NCBI RefSeq assembly: GCF_030445035.2
Contig: NC_080677.1
Span: 159,775,169 to 159,839,168 of the forward strand
Direction: 5' to 3'
Origin: Dasypus novemcinctus
Lineage: Eukaryota > Chordata > Mammalia > Cingulata > Dasypodidae
Length of the DNA: 64,000 nucleotides
Every line of letters starts with the position of its first letter. Positions within the stretch are counted from its first letter, which is position 1. Under the pieces are notes generated by a model, which did not search any database, had not been told where the DNA came from, and saw only the letters and a program-made list of their open reading frames with translations. A program made the position numbers and the translations under genes. Shown in pieces: positions 47,289-59,280 of the stretch.

Positions 47289-47794
47289 TGTACCAGTTTG
47301 ATATGGTTATGAATTCCAAAAACAGATATTGGATTCTGTTTGTCATCTGGTCTGTACCTCGGCATGATTGAGTTATGATTAGGGCCACATCTTTAGGGCA
47401 TTGAGTCCTGCCCCTTATGGGTGGGGACTCACAGATAAAAGGCATGGCTAAGGACAGAGTTGACATTCTTAATGTTGGAGTTTTGATGGTGGAATTTGAT
47501 GCTGAAGTCTTAAGCTGGAGCCCCAGCAGAAGAGACTGAGCCATTCGCCTGATTTTCTACAGCTGACCTTGTGGAGAAAACAGAGGAGCTGAGCCCAGAG
47601 GAACCCAGGAAGCCTAACCCTCACAGATGTTGGCAGCCATCTTGCTCCAACATGTGAAAATAGACTTTGGTGAGGGAAGTAACTTATGCTTTATGGCCTG
47701 GTATCTGTAAGCTCCTACCCCAAATAAATAATCTTTATGAAAACTAACCAATTTCTTGTATTTTGCATCAGCACCCCTTTGGCTGACTAATACA
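47289..47794 (+). mobile_element. MaLR-type LTR (THE1/MST/MLT-related), xenarthran variant
   Basis: It starts 'tgtaccagtttgatatgg' and ends 'ctttggctgactaataca'. 'cagataaaaggcatgg' sits in the TATA position and 'ccaaataaataatc' in the polyadenylation position. MaLR internal sequence follows directly, so this is a 5' LTR rather than a solo LTR. Confidence 0.75.
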
Positions 47795-49054
47795 GAATTT
47801 GGTACCAAGGAATGGAGACGTGCTTTTGCAATTACCAAAATGATAGAATAGTTTTATAAATGGGTAAGGGGTATTTTTTGGAGGAATTGTGAAATGCTTG
47901 ATGGAAAAGGCCTAGATTGCTTTGCAGACAGTGTTGATAGCAATATGGACGCTAAAGAGACTTTTTATGATGACTTAGAAGTAAATGATGAGACTATTAT
48001 TGGAAACTGGAGGAAAGGCGATTCGTGTTTTAAAGCCACAGAGAACTTAGCAAGATTAACTGCTGGTGTTTTATGGAAGGCAGAATTTGAAAATGGCGAG
48101 CCTGGGCATTTAGCTGAAGAAATTTCCAAAGTAATCCAGAGAATGCAGCTTGGCTTCTGCTTGAAGATTTTAGCAAAATGCTAAATAAGAGAGATATACT
48201 GAGGACTGAACTGTCAGGGACAAAGAAAACAGAAACTAATTCTGGAATTTCCAAACCTCTGGAAATCAAGCTCCCAGGTGAAAGTGCCCCATTGGAGAAT
48301 TAACTAAATTTGGAACTTATAAATCAAGATTGAAGATGCAATTATCTCGGAAAGACTTATGGAAAGTCTTACTCCCTGATGACTTGGACCCATGCTTCTT
48401 GCATGCTAAACCAACAAGGTTTTTGAGAGACCTGTATGAACAAAACCACTGTCAGCTAGAATAAAAGGGACATGGAAAGGAGAGATTAAAGGGTAAACAA
48501 CTTCAAGAGGAAAACCATGGAAGCTGAGATCTGGAATTAAGACAGCACCTTGGGCCAAGAGAGGAATCCCACCCATGTGTACAGAGAGAGTGAGTTTGCA
48601 TCAGCAGTTGAGGTGGGTGGGTATTCCCACCCAATGTTCTGGGAGAGTTTTGCTGCTCCAGGGTACAGAGAGAGTGGACCACATTCCCCAAAGATTAGGG
48701 TGATTAAGGTCAGCACCCCGCAGGTCTGAGAGGGGTGGACCTGTCCCCCAGAGGTTAGGGAAGGTCAGGTGGTCAACTTGTTGCTCTGAGAGGGTTGAAC
48801 CTGTATGCCAAAGGTTAGGGGGAATGTTCTCATCACATCACTTTATAAGAGGGATTAAGACTCTAACCCAAAGTTCGGGTAAGGTGTGTCAATCACCCCA
48901 GTGCTCTTCGAGGGTGAGGTCTGGAGCTTGGCTAATACACAGATGCTTGGTGAAGGTGGAACCAAGAAAATGGCCGGTGGGCAAGCATGTGGAAAGGGTG
49001 GGTCACCATATAGCCCCAAGGAGAAGAAACCATCACAGAATCCTCAGGATTGGG
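47795..49054 (+). mobile_element. MaLR internal region, broken gag-like relic
   Basis: The internal part begins with 'gaatttggtaccaaggaatg', the usual start of MaLR internal sequence. 47894-48184 keeps a 96-codon open piece with a 'DSVDSNMDAKETFYDDLEV' stretch that parallels THE1-type internal sequence. From 48500 on, repeated phrases such as 'ccaaaggttaggg' appear. No 3' LTR and no intact gene were found. It is an old, dead element. Confidence 0.65.
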
Positions 49055-49560
49055 GAATGAACTATGGACTAAAGTAGACTTACTGGTATTCTACTATAGA
49101 CTTACTGTGATTCTAGCAATGGAAGAAATTATATCATTGATGTGGAGACAGTGGCCGCTGGAGATGCTGAAGGCAGGGAGAGGGAAAAAGAGGTGTAATA
49201 GGGGGCATTTTCAGGACTTGGAATTGTCCTGAATGACATTGCAATGACAGATACAGGCCATTATATATCCTGCCACAACCTACAGAATGGAGTGGGAGAG
49301 AATGTAAACTACAATGTAAACTACAATCCATGCTGTCTGGCAATGCTCCAAAATGTGTTCATCAATTGTAATGAATGTGCCACACTAATGTAAGAAGTTG
49401 TTACTGTGGGAAAAGTGGGAGGCATGGGGAGTGGGGGGTACAAAGTTTAATGTAAAAGGATGTTTACTGTAGGATTATTTGTAACATAAAATATTTTAAA
49501 TTACCTGAGAGTCCAACAATAGGAAATTGGTTAAATAAATTATGACAGTAAAAAAAAAGT
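49055..49560 (+). mobile_element. L1 3' terminal fragment joined to a second L1 scrap
   Basis: 49055-49445 matches the L1 3' ends at 23846-24330 and 28080-28350 ('aatgtaaactacaatccatg', 'aatgaatgtgccacacta'). 49446-49560, with 'gagtccaacaataggaaatt' and 'ggttaaataaattatgacag', resembles an ORF2 3' piece of an old L1/HAL1 element. Confidence 0.6.
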
Positions 49561-49729
49561 AAGAAGAAAAAGCAAGGTAGTGTTGTTATTATGACTCAGT
49601 ACCTTACATCAAAATAGTCTCATTCAGCTATCGGTTGCATCGACCTATTTAGAGTGGCTGTGATGTAGCCAGCTGAAAATTAGATTCCTCTCCTTTTATT
49701 TTCTCCAGTATTTTATTGAACCCACTGTC

Positions 49730-50100
49730 TTCGTTTCCTAGTGTTGCCTTAAAAAAAAAGTACCACCAACTAAGTGGCTTAAAACAGCAGAAATTGCCAG
49801 GCTCACAGTTCTGGAGCCCAGAAGTCCAAGTTCAAGGTGTCGCCAGAGCCGTGCTCCTTCTGAACCCTCTAGGGGAGACTCCCTCCTGCCTCCGCTGGCT
49901 GCTGTGCTGCTGGTGCTCCTTGGAGTTCCTTGCTCGTAGGTGCAGCACCCAGGCGCTGCCTGCGCTGTACGGGGCATGCTCCCCAAGTCTGTCTCTAATC
50001 GCCTCTTCTCACAAGGATGTCAGTCCTCCTGGATCAAATCCACCTGAATCCAGTCTGGCCTCGCCTTAGCGCATCACATCTTCAAGGAAGAGCACGTTCC
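49730..50100 (-). mobile_element. MLT1-like MaLR LTR, minus strand
   Basis: 'cgtttcctagtgttgcctta', 'aagtggcttaaaacagcag' and 'ctcacagttctggagccca' are the antisense of the 3' end of MLT1 LTRs. The remainder fits loosely to about 50100. Confidence 0.6.
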
Positions 50101-53081
50101 TGGGCCAGGGGTGGGACCCACATTGCCCAGGGCTAGTGTACCACCCGGTGAGCGCCCTTGGGGCTTGGGAAATGCCAGGCATCATCGCCAGTCTCACCAC
50201 AGCAGGTAAGAACACTCGGTGCTGGGACCGGAAGATATAAAGAGCCTCTCCAGGAAAAAACCCAAAGCTCTGGATGAGGGGTCCCTCCCATCAGGAGCCA
50301 CACGGCTCACCTCTCTTCTTTCCAAGTGAGAACAGCTGTTTTATGATTCCTTTTTGTCTCCTCTTGTCAAATCGTTAAATTAAGTTAACAGTTTCTCCCT
50401 TATTTCAATAGGCTCTGTGGTGGACGTTATGCAGTGAGAAACTTTCCCAGGTACTTAAAATGTCTGCCCACCCTCTTTGCATAGGAAGGAGCACTGTTGT
50501 CAAGCCAACAGTAAAGGACAACTGGATTTCTGCTCTGTTCTCTGGTGTTTACACTGTGATTTTGCAGCCCAATGCACTTGTTTTTTTTGTTGTTGTTTTT
50601 TTTTTTTTGCCATTTAGTAAAATAAAAAACTATTTTATAACTGTTATAACATGTTGCTGATGCAGATATGGCTACAAGCCACTAGGTGTCATAACAAGGA
50701 ATTACAGGATCATTTCGAAGAACCAGGAGGGCAGGACTAAAGCAGACTTGGACTTGTCCTCAGCATCTCCAGGTTCTGTCCGCCTTGTTCACATCGATGA
50801 CTTGTTGACAACAGAACCTTCGGGAAAGGATGCAGCATCCCTTAGTGGGAGGGTGAACAGGTGCACTGCTTCACCCAAGAGGATTTGCATTTCACATTTT
50901 ATCTCAAGCTGTGGAAATGTTTATTCACCGTTAATAAATCAGTTGCAAGAGAAGGAGACATATTTCAGGGGTGGGAAGAACAATGAACCCCTTAAGTCAT
51001 TCATGCTTTGGCAGGACTTGCAACTGCAGTTTTATGCTTTTGTATAATGTCTGTAGTAATGTCTGTAGTAGAGAAGCATGTAAATTCATTGTCTACATAA
51101 AATTTCTACCTTTCTAAGGCTGTGCCTATAAAGCAAAATGATACAATCATGTGTAGAAACATAAATAGTCTGTAAAAAGTAAATATGAAATTTGAATTGA
51201 ATTAGAAACTAATTTATTATGGCATAATTCACCAGTACAGGATGACACCTTAATTTTCACGATAGCCCCCCTTTATTATAAAATGCCTGTCATCCCTTTT
51301 GAAAAGTAAATAAGGTATATATATCCTTTGGTAACTTGACTCAACTTCCCCATTTACTAGCTTTATTCTACACAAAATGTCTGCATTTGTCTCACTTGCT
51401 AAAAAAGAAAAAAAAAAAAAGCAGGAGGAATTCTGCAGAGACTGAGGAATTATCCAGTTCTGAGTTTGGCTGACCTCTGCACATTCCCGTCAGCACTAGT
51501 TTCTTTTGATTGCTAGCACCTGGTTCTCAGATGACCTTATTTTTGCCTCTTTCCACAACTTTATGAGTGGAAAGAAGACCTCTTGTCATCGTGTCACTCA
51601 ACAATGGCATTTTCCACCTTCCATAGTATTCATTTGTGAAGATGCTGGCCTTGAACCCAAGTATCATCTCCCAGTTCTGGTCATTTAGCAAACTTCTTCC
51701 AGCTATCCTTATAACCTGAGGCTGACATTTTTACTCCCAGTTTTTCTCACTTTCCTGCTGGTCAATTAAAAGCCCTCCATATTCTATCAACTGTCTGCCT
51801 TCCTCCTTTAAAGACCTTGAGATTCTCTCCTTGCTAATACTGCTTCGCGTCCCAGCACCCAGGGCCTGTGGTTCCAGGAGAGAACCAGATGCAGGCCTGA
51901 TTTTTCCAGAAGAACTTCGGGAGAGACACTACACTGAAGCCATCTGTATGTGTGCAGTACACTTTTCTCTCTGGTATAGACTTGGGGATAATGAAGGTAC
52001 AGGGTCTTGACCTTGAAGAATGTTTTAGAAGCTATATGTAAGGGACCATAGATAAAAGGCAGAAACCACAAAATGACACAAGTTAAAATCTAACCCACTC
52101 CATTTTACATGCCATCCTTTTGTACAATGTGCAAAGCTGCTGGGATCATCTGTTAAATGTTTGTTTCTACTGTTACTTCTGAGATGCCAAAAAAGCCTAT
52201 GATGGGAGGAAAGGGGAAAATAGCCTTTAAGATTATTGAAAAGTGATCAAGAAAATAGAAAAGTAGGAGCCAAACTCAGACTCAAGTTCTGTCTTCCTTT
52301 TATAACCAGAAAGTTCAAGTAGAGGCAAATTTACTTTTCCCTGAACATCTTATTAGATCACTGCCTTTTTCCCCCATTGTTGACAACTCTCCTCTATGGC
52401 CGAGGGAATGGGGCTCTTGGGAGGGAGGTGTTTTGTCTTTTGTCAGTCCTCCTTTAAAAGGATGGAGGAAATAGAACAAGGATAGGACACTAACCATTTT
52501 ACTTTACCTGCTAGCTCTTCTGGAAAAAACATTTAAGAAAAAGGGTGAAGTTGTCAGCCAAACAAAGCAAAGAGGCTGTCTGTACAATTCAATTATTCAT
52601 GCTTCCCCTGCCCAATTAGTCAGGTTAATCAAACACTGAGTGACACAGAGAGACTGAAAGACAACAAAGCATTTTCCTGGTGGCCTTATATGCTCCTGAG
52701 CTTTAATCCTGCTTGCTGACTTCCAAGAAGAACTCTTCATGGAAAAATTGAAGAAGAAAGTAATTAGCATCCCTGAACAAACCTTGAAAGTTTGTGTTTA
52801 TGTTGGATATATTTATACAAGGAAAAAGGTGTTTTGCTATTCTGTGAACTGTAAGAATTTGAATAGATAATACTTGAACTAACAGAAGCTTCAGAGTCAA
52901 TTACCCAGAATTTTGTCACCAAAAACTAGTTTTATTTGGTGAAAAACAGAGAACCCATTGATTTGGCTCATACCTCAAATAGCTTGCATATGAGAAATTC
53001 TTATTCTTTCCACCTAAATAAAATAGCTTCTATTTAAACATGCTCAGTTTCTAGGAGGTTCAAACTGCACATAGTACTTAC
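50101..53081. other. Unassigned sequence
   Basis: Poly(T)/poly(A) runs lie near 50580 and 51405-51420. A 99-codon plus-strand frame at 50748-51047 has no recognised similarity. No repeat named. Confidence 0.35.
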
Positions 53082-53142
53082 TTTCAAAGACAGTGTCCAT
53101 TTTGCGAAGTCGTTTGGGCACTTCGGTAAGTAAATCCTTTGG
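53082..53142 (-). other. Candidate 61-nt internal exon, unidentified, minus strand
   Basis: On the minus strand the acceptor 'ttcttctctgttgtgtcccag' precedes 53142, and the donor 'gtaagta' follows 53082. Both fit the vertebrate consensus well. One frame reads 'PKDLLTEVPKRLRKMDTVFE'. The short segment carries three CpGs in an AT-rich, CpG-poor setting, which favours coding use. I do not recognise the protein. The 61-nt length would change reading phase, normal for a vertebrate exon. No partner exon is confirmed. Confidence 0.3.
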
Positions 53143-53261
53143 CTGGGACACAACAGAGAAGAATCTGGTATAATGTTGATTTGGGTAAGGAAAGTTATCA
53201 GGAGATTTCAATATTTTAGGAAACAAAATTATTTCAGCCCCAACCTAAGCAAAAGAGTAAA
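53143..53261 (-). other. Putative intron sequence upstream of the candidate exon
   Basis: The polypyrimidine tract and a possible branch-point 'aatcaac' lie about 30-40 bases before the acceptor on the minus strand. Nothing else is visible. Confidence 0.25.
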
Positions 53262-53405
53262 GCACTTTATATCCATGATCTCATGTCATTGAGAGAGGTA
53301 GTAGGATCCACATGTTCTAGATGAAGAAGCCAAGGCACCGAAAGATTTGGTAACTTGCCTGAGGTCTCAAAACTGTGGCTGGAGCCAAGGTTTGGATGTA
53401 GATGA
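53262..53405 (-). repeat. MIR SINE relic, minus strand
   Basis: 'gatgaagaagccaaggcacc', 'ggtaacttgcctgaggtctc' and 'gagccaaggtttggatgtag' follow the antisense MIR order. Confidence 0.7.
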
Positions 53406-55006
53406 TCTACCTCAGCACAGGAGAAAAGCTTTTCCTCTCTAGGATATTATAAAGATTGTAAAAGTACAAGAAAATTTTTGAAATATGGAATTAGAGCTGA
53501 TCACTTACCCCAGAAAATGAAGGCAATCATTTTATTTTATTATTATTTTTTATGGTGTTATCTAGTTTTTAATACATTAATTCAGCATTTCATTGAATCT
53601 AATTTTATACTGAATTTACATAAGTAACAATCAATAACCATAACTCTAGGCATGAGATTGGCATGCTAACAAGCAACAAGCCTAATTTAACTAAAAGTCA
53701 AGTTACCACTTCGGCCAAAAGCAACACAAGATTTTTATTTAAGCTATCCCTAAAATAATATTTCTTCATATATTTATGTATAAAATTAAGATGGGAAAAG
53801 ATAAAAATTCAGTTCCTACAGTTTTAATAAAAACTGGTTTTCATTTTCATGTTCCAATTAAAAACTACCTTTTACAACCATTTAAAACCATTAAATTGAC
53901 TTTTCATAAATATTAATAAAAATGCGATAAAAAGAACCAAGTGAGATTTTTTAATACACACACATTAATCTTTTAAATTGCACAATTTTCTCTTGCAGGT
54001 TATAATGAAGTGCTTTATTCTTTTACTTAGATTTGTGTAAGAATAAACATAATTGCCAAGAAACTAAACACTACCACTTAAAATTCCTATATAAAAAAAT
54101 AACTACTTCGAGTCTTTTATTAAATATTTCTTAAAGTCAACTAAGTACTTATTCACAAGATAAAGGAGGCTTAAGTAAGAAAAAAATAAATGAATAATCA
54201 CATTCTAAGCAAAAACCCCTTTAACACAGATCACAATATTGTGATATTATTTTCCTGAAGATAACAAAATCACCTGTGCTAATTTGGTAAAGCTAAAATT
54301 CTTCATAGCACTTATGATAAATCTTAATTATGAAAGCTTATGAAGTACCTAAAGACAGTGCAACTACAGTAGTGTAGTGCCAAAAAGGCAGTAAGTGCTG
54401 AAAAATTCTTATGCTAGGTTTGTATAAACCTCTGAAAGTCCTTATAAATGTTTTTATATTCATTATAAAAAACTAATAAAGTTATACTTTCTCATCCTAT
54501 TCCTAGGTTTTTTTTACACAGCAGATTCTCAATTGATGTATACTGGAAGTAAAATTCTCATAGCTATCAAAAAGACATACATATATAAATTACTATACAT
54601 TCCAAATTCGTATAAAAGGAAATATCACATAGGAAGGAATTATTGCACTTGGAAGGCAATCATTTTAATGGCACAATGTTCTCATCAAAAGCCTATAGGC
54701 ACTATTCAGCATGAATTCCTTTTGTACAGTGAGATTAATTCTGGACTTAGGTTTTTTAATAGATCACTGTGGCTTTGCAAAGACATGGCCACTAGTATCA
54801 TTGTGAGAGTTCCACCATGAGATATTTCATTTCCCCTGTGGAGAAAATGGACAGAGAGAATCATAATAATTAATAACCCCTCCATAGCTTTTGTTAAGCA
54901 CTGCTCCATACCTTCTTGCAGTTTTTTTTTTCCATTTAATCCTTTTTACTGTTGACAGAAAGGATAATGAGAAAATGGCCAAGACTTTAATCAGTGCTAG
55001 ATCAAA
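53406..55006. other. AT-rich unassigned sequence
   Basis: Very AT-rich, CpG-poor DNA with no repeat that I can name and no credible frame. It could be conserved non-coding or matrix-attachment-type DNA; the sequence alone does not decide. Confidence 0.35.
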
Positions 55007-55021
55007 CCAAAGACTAATTTA

Positions 55022-55442
55022 TCTTTTTTTTAAATTATTTATTTATTTATTTTTTAATTACATTATGAAAAATATGAGGTCCCATTCAACCCCACCGCCC
55101 CCGCCCCCCACTCCCCCCACAGCAACACTCTCTCCCATCATCATGACACATCCATTGCACCTGGTAAGTTCATCTCTGAGCATCACTGCACCCCATAGTC
55201 AATGGTCCACATCATAGCCCATACTCTCTCGCGTTCCATCCAGTGGGCCCTGGGGGGATCTATAATGTCCCGTAATTGTCCGTGAAGCACTATCCAGGAC
55301 AACTCCACGTCCCGAAAACGCCTCCACATCTCATCTCTTCCTCCCATTCCCCACACCCAGCAGCCACCATGGCTACCGTTCCCACACCCATTCCACATTT
55401 TCTCTGTGGACATTGGATTGGTTGTGTCCATTGCACATCTAT
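55022..55442 (-). mobile_element. Young 5'-truncated L1 3' end, minus strand, perfect target duplication
   Basis: The reverse complement closely matches 910-1325. A C-rich run (plus strand, about 55095-55120) corresponds to the G-rich part of the 3' UTR, and T/A runs at 55022-55060 to its tail. A perfect 15-bp duplication 'ccaaagactaattta' flanks it (55007-55021 and 55443-55457). Only about 420 bp was copied. Confidence 0.85.
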
Positions 55443-55457
55443 CCAAAGACTAATTTA

Positions 55458-56599
55458 AATAACTTCAGGAAATTATGTTTGATTTATAAAATTGGGTTGA
55501 TTGAGCCGAATTCTATTAGTGATATGTCTATATTTTTTATGCTAATATAGTATATTTCACAGAGATTTGAAGCTATCTGATTTCTGGGAAGGTTGCTTTT
55601 GTGTATTTTTTTCCAGAAATAAATTCGCATTTTTGTCCTCATTCCTACATCTTGCATTTTAAAAATCATTATGTTATCATCATTTTCTCACCTTATTTTC
55701 CCACAAAGTGGCGAAGAACAAAAATCTGGCTCAAAAGCAAAACCCTGGGTTAAGATGGGTCATATTGTAAAAATGCCCTGGAGGAAACCAACCAGTTCTT
55801 GTCTCATCCTGTACATTCCACCAGCTTCTGATAAGCTTAAGTAGCTTATATCATACTAGCCTACCTAAGAATGTGAATTATAAATTCTTGAAAAAATAAA
55901 AATAACTAATTGAAACAACCATTTTAAAGCAATGGAAATTGCAAATGAAAGGAGGCAAAAATTGGAGGATATGCAATGGTTGAAAAAAAAGCACTACACT
56001 GGATGAGATCCATATTTATTTGACTTTTCCCCTGAGAATATTCCTCTAACTGAGGTATGAATGGATAAATCTCAGGCAGAAAGCAGTAATATTTATTGGT
56101 CTGAGGAGCCAGAGATTGAATTGGGGGTTGCCACAGTGGTTGGAAATTGACGATAAAAAATTCAGGAAGGAGAGTATTTATGGGGTGAGTAAACCCCCAA
56201 ATCTGCACATTAATGATCATCAAATACTTGATTGACAGTTGAATGGAGCATGTGCGAGGCAAGACTCCAAAGAGCCCATGGGAGAATAGCTGGAAACTGG
56301 AAAGACTTAGCAGAGATTTTAGCTGCTGGTTATTGCAGGGAAGACAAAGGAAGTTCAAGACCAGCCAAGCTGGAGGGCCTTAGTTAACACCAGGACTTTA
56401 CACTGAACCTCCAGAAGGGACTTTAGGAATAAAATCAGTCCACATTCAAGTTCTAAAGGATTTGCCCTAGAATTCAATGAAAACTGAGATAGACCCGTCC
56501 TAATAAAATCTAAAACCAAACCTCCATAAGGTCAAGGCTGTCTACAAGCAGTTTAGCTGCCTGCTGGAACAAAATTTAACATTCTTAAAGTGAAGATAA
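55458..56599. other. Unassigned sequence
   Basis: No repeat or gene named. The minus-strand frame at 55924-56358 (144 codons) shows no family similarity. Confidence 0.35.
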
Positions 56600-56922
56600 T
56601 AGAATTCATGATCTTTATAGTGACTTATCCACAATATCTGGTATACAGTAAAAAATTAGTAGACATGAGAAGAAAGAGGAATAATTAAGAGAAAAATCAG
56701 CCAGTAGAAACAGTCCCACAAGTGACCCAGATGTTGAAATGAGCAGACAAGGACTTTAAAATAACTCTGATAAATACATTTTAAAATCTACAGGAATATA
56801 TGACTATAATTGTTAAAGAGATGAAGACTTTCAGGAGAGACATGGAAGACACAAAAAGAGTCAAATGGAAATCCTAGATCTAAAAAAAGAACACCAATAT
56901 CTGAAATTAAAAATTCATTAGA

Positions 56923-57035
56923 GGGGAATGCATGTGGCTCATGTGGTTGAGCACCTGCTTCCCACATGGGAGATCCCGGGTTCAGTTCCTGGTGCCTCCT
57001 AAAAACAACAGCAACAACAACAACAAGCAAAACAA
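56923..57035 (+). mobile_element. Short tRNA-Ala-like SINE, stack copy 1
   Basis: The head has A box 'tggctcatgtgg', B box 'gggttcagttcc' and a tail of CAA repeats (about 57005-57030). Its left flank 'aaattcattaga' (56911-56922) is repeated at 57145-57156. Confidence 0.7.
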
Positions 57036-57049
57036 ATGAAAAACCAACT

Positions 57050-57144
57050 CAGGGTTGCCAATGTGGCTCAGTGGTTGAGCTGAACATTGGTTTCCCACAT
57101 ACGAGATCCTAGGTTCAATCTCAGGCCCTGATACCTAAAAAAAA
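57050..57144 (+). mobile_element. Short tRNA-Ala-like SINE, stack copy 2
   Basis: A box 'tggctcagtgg' and B box 'aggttcaatctc', with a short poly(A) tail running to the second 'aaattcattaga'. It probably entered the tail of copy 1. Confidence 0.7.
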
Positions 57145-57156
57145 AAATTCATTAGA

Positions 57157-57237
57157 AGAATGGCTATAGCTCAGTGGTTGAGTGCCTGCTTCTCATGTAT
57201 GAGGTCCAGGGTTCAATCCCCAGTAACTCCTAAAACA
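57157..57237 (+). mobile_element. Short tRNA-Ala-like SINE, stack copy 3
   Basis: This is the closest of the three to a tRNA: A box 'tagctcagtgg' and B box 'gggttcaatccc' are both excellent, and the 5' part parallels tRNA-Ala. The 3' end has no CCA or paired acceptor arm, and an A-rich tail follows, so it is a SINE and not a tRNA gene. It is flanked by 57145-57156 and the related 'aaattcactgga' (57238-57249). Confidence 0.7.
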
Positions 57238-57740
57238 AAATTCACTGGATATGTGCAACAGCAGATTGGACACAATAAAGGATCAATTAACTTAACAAGT
57301 CAATAAAAGTCATCTAAACTAAGCTCAAAGAATTAAAAAAAAAAAAAGAATGGAAAAAAATTAACAGAGGGCCTCAATGACCTGAGAACAATGTCAGTTG
57401 GTCTAACACATATGTAATTGAGTCGCAGTAGGAAAGGAGAGAATAGAAGAGAAAAACTATTTGAAAAAAATAATGTTGAAAATTTTCCAAAATTGATCCA
57501 AAATAGCAACCTGCAGATCCTGCAAGCTCAGCTAACCCTAACCAGGAAAAATACAAAGGAAAACACTCCTAGCTATTTCACAGGCAAACTTTAAAAAAGC
57601 AAAGATAACAGAGATAATTGTGAAAGCGGCCAGTAAAAGATATTAAATACTGGGGAAAATGCATTGTATGCAAGGGGAAAAGGATGAGAAAATGTTATAA
57701 ATGATGACTGCTTACATAATTAGAATTGTATTGAAGCTGA

Positions 57741-58024
57741 AAATTCAACTTAAATAAACACATACAATTCTATTGATATAAACATTTTCATTGCTAAATG
57801 TACTTTATAGTCATTCCACTAAATTGTATTATTTTTATTTATATGGTTTTGAGACATTGCCCAGTACAAAAATTTTTAAATTGAAGGAAGTGTTGTTTCC
57901 TTATTATATGAAAAAAAAGTCCAGGTAAAGTGAAACCATGTTTAAAACTTGTATAAAAAATATATGTAGCATATGATTAAAGCTATTTCAAAATACAAAG
58001 AAAGAAAAAGCATAAAGATTGCCT
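57741..58024. other. Unassigned AT-rich spacer
   Basis: No repeat or gene named. Confidence 0.35.
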
Positions 58025-58470
58025 TAGTTTACCAGGGCTATGACAAATATTACACAATGGATTGGCTTGAACAAAAGGAATTTATTGTCTCATGGTTTTG
58101 GAGGCTAGAAGTCCAAAATTAAGATCCTGACAGCTCATGCTTCTCCCAGAGCCTGTAGCTTTCTGGTTCTGGCTTGCTGCAATCCTTTGGGGTCTTTGAT
58201 TTGCATCTCTGCCTCATGCCATGGTGATCTGTCTCCTTGGTCTCCTTCTGTGACTTTCACTTACTCCCTATATCTGAATTTCCTTTCCAGTCATATGGAG
58301 TAAGGCCCACCCTGATCCAATTGGCTTCATCTAAATGGGATCTTTAAAGACCCTACGCACAAATGAGTCCATAATTTAACTAGTGATCACATCTTTAAAG
58401 GTCTTATTTATAAATGGGTTTTCACCTACAGAAACACAGATTAAGACGTGAACCTGTCTTTCATGAGGTA
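58025..58470 (-). mobile_element. MaLR-type LTR (MLT1/MST-like), minus strand
   Basis: 'ttagtttaccagggctatga', 'ggaatttattgtctcatggt' and 'ggaggctagaagtccaaaa' are antisense of a MaLR LTR 3' part. 'ggtcttatttataaatggg' and 'cacctacagaaacacagatt' belong to the 5' part. Confidence 0.6.
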
Positions 58471-58599
58471 CGTGATTCAATCTCCAACAGATTTTGCCTT
58501 TTGTCTCCTTTGGAAGTCAGGATTAAGTCCAAATCACGCCTTGCATTTATATACCTTTAATGCTCATCAATTTTACACAGTCAAACTGTTTTTTGGTCA

Positions 58600-59280
58600 T
58601 TCTTTAATTTTCAGGGTTTTGAGGATTTTTATAACTTCTATTTTGAACTAATTTCAGACTTTAGAAAAATGTCAAAATTAGTACAGGGGATTTCTGTAAC
58701 ATCTTCATCCAGATTCCCCAAATGATGCTAATATTTAACCACATTCCACCCTTTCTCTCTCACTGTCTAAAATTATTTTTTTCTGAAGCATTTCGGAGTA
58801 TCCTTAGATGCAATGCCTCTTTACTTTTAAAATCTCCATTGCGAATTTCCTAATAACAACTTTCTCTTATATAACTACAGCACAATTATCAAAATCAGAA
58901 AATTAACTTTGATACTATACTCTTATCTAACCTATTTCAAGTTTGTCACCTGACCTATTAATATCCTTTATGTAAAAAAAAAATAACTTCAGACCCAAGA
59001 TCCAATCCAGGATCACAGATTACATTTAGTTGTCACGTCTCTTTAGTCTCCTTCAATCTGAAACACTTCCACAGTCTTTTTTGCCTTTTTGTGTTTTAAT
59101 GGCGTTGGCAGTCTTGAACAGTACAGGCCAGTTACCTTGTAGCTATCGCTCATTTGTATTTGCTTATTGTTTCCTCAAGAGTAGATTCAATTTTTTTGCA
59201 GTTTTGTCAGGAATACCTCCTAAGTCCATAGCGTTTCTGAGTTCCAGTTGGGTACATGTTGCCATCCTTGATTAAGGCTC
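58600..59280 (-). mobile_element. Old L1 3' UTR, minus strand
   Basis: 'ccccaaatgatgctaatat', 'agttgtcacgtctctttagt', 'cagtacaggccagttacctt' and 'gtcaggaatacctcctaagt' follow the antisense order of an L1ME-type 3' UTR. Confidence 0.6.

Larger units (their letters stand above)
56600..57740 (+). mobile_element. Old L1/HAL1-like ORF1 region, plus strand, carrying stacked SINEs
   Basis: Phrases 'cagtaaaaaattagtagaca', 'agaaacagtcccacaagtga', 'gagacatggaagacacaaaa', 'gcaacagcagattggacac' and 'ccaaaattgatccaaaatag' follow the order of L1ME/HAL1 ORF1. It is interrupted by three small SINEs at 56923-57237. All frames are broken. Confidence 0.65.

Noticed and set aside
47289..49054. An intact endogenous retrovirus
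   Set aside because: Only one LTR and a broken internal region are visible; no open gag, pol or env.
50748..51047. 99-codon plus-strand frame with a 'VRLVHIDDLL' stretch recalling short-chain reductases
   Set aside because: Too short a resemblance, weak acceptor, no other part of such an enzyme nearby.
57157..57237. A tRNA-Ala gene
   Set aside because: A and B boxes are good but the acceptor stem does not close, an A-rich tail follows, and it sits in a stack of SINEs.
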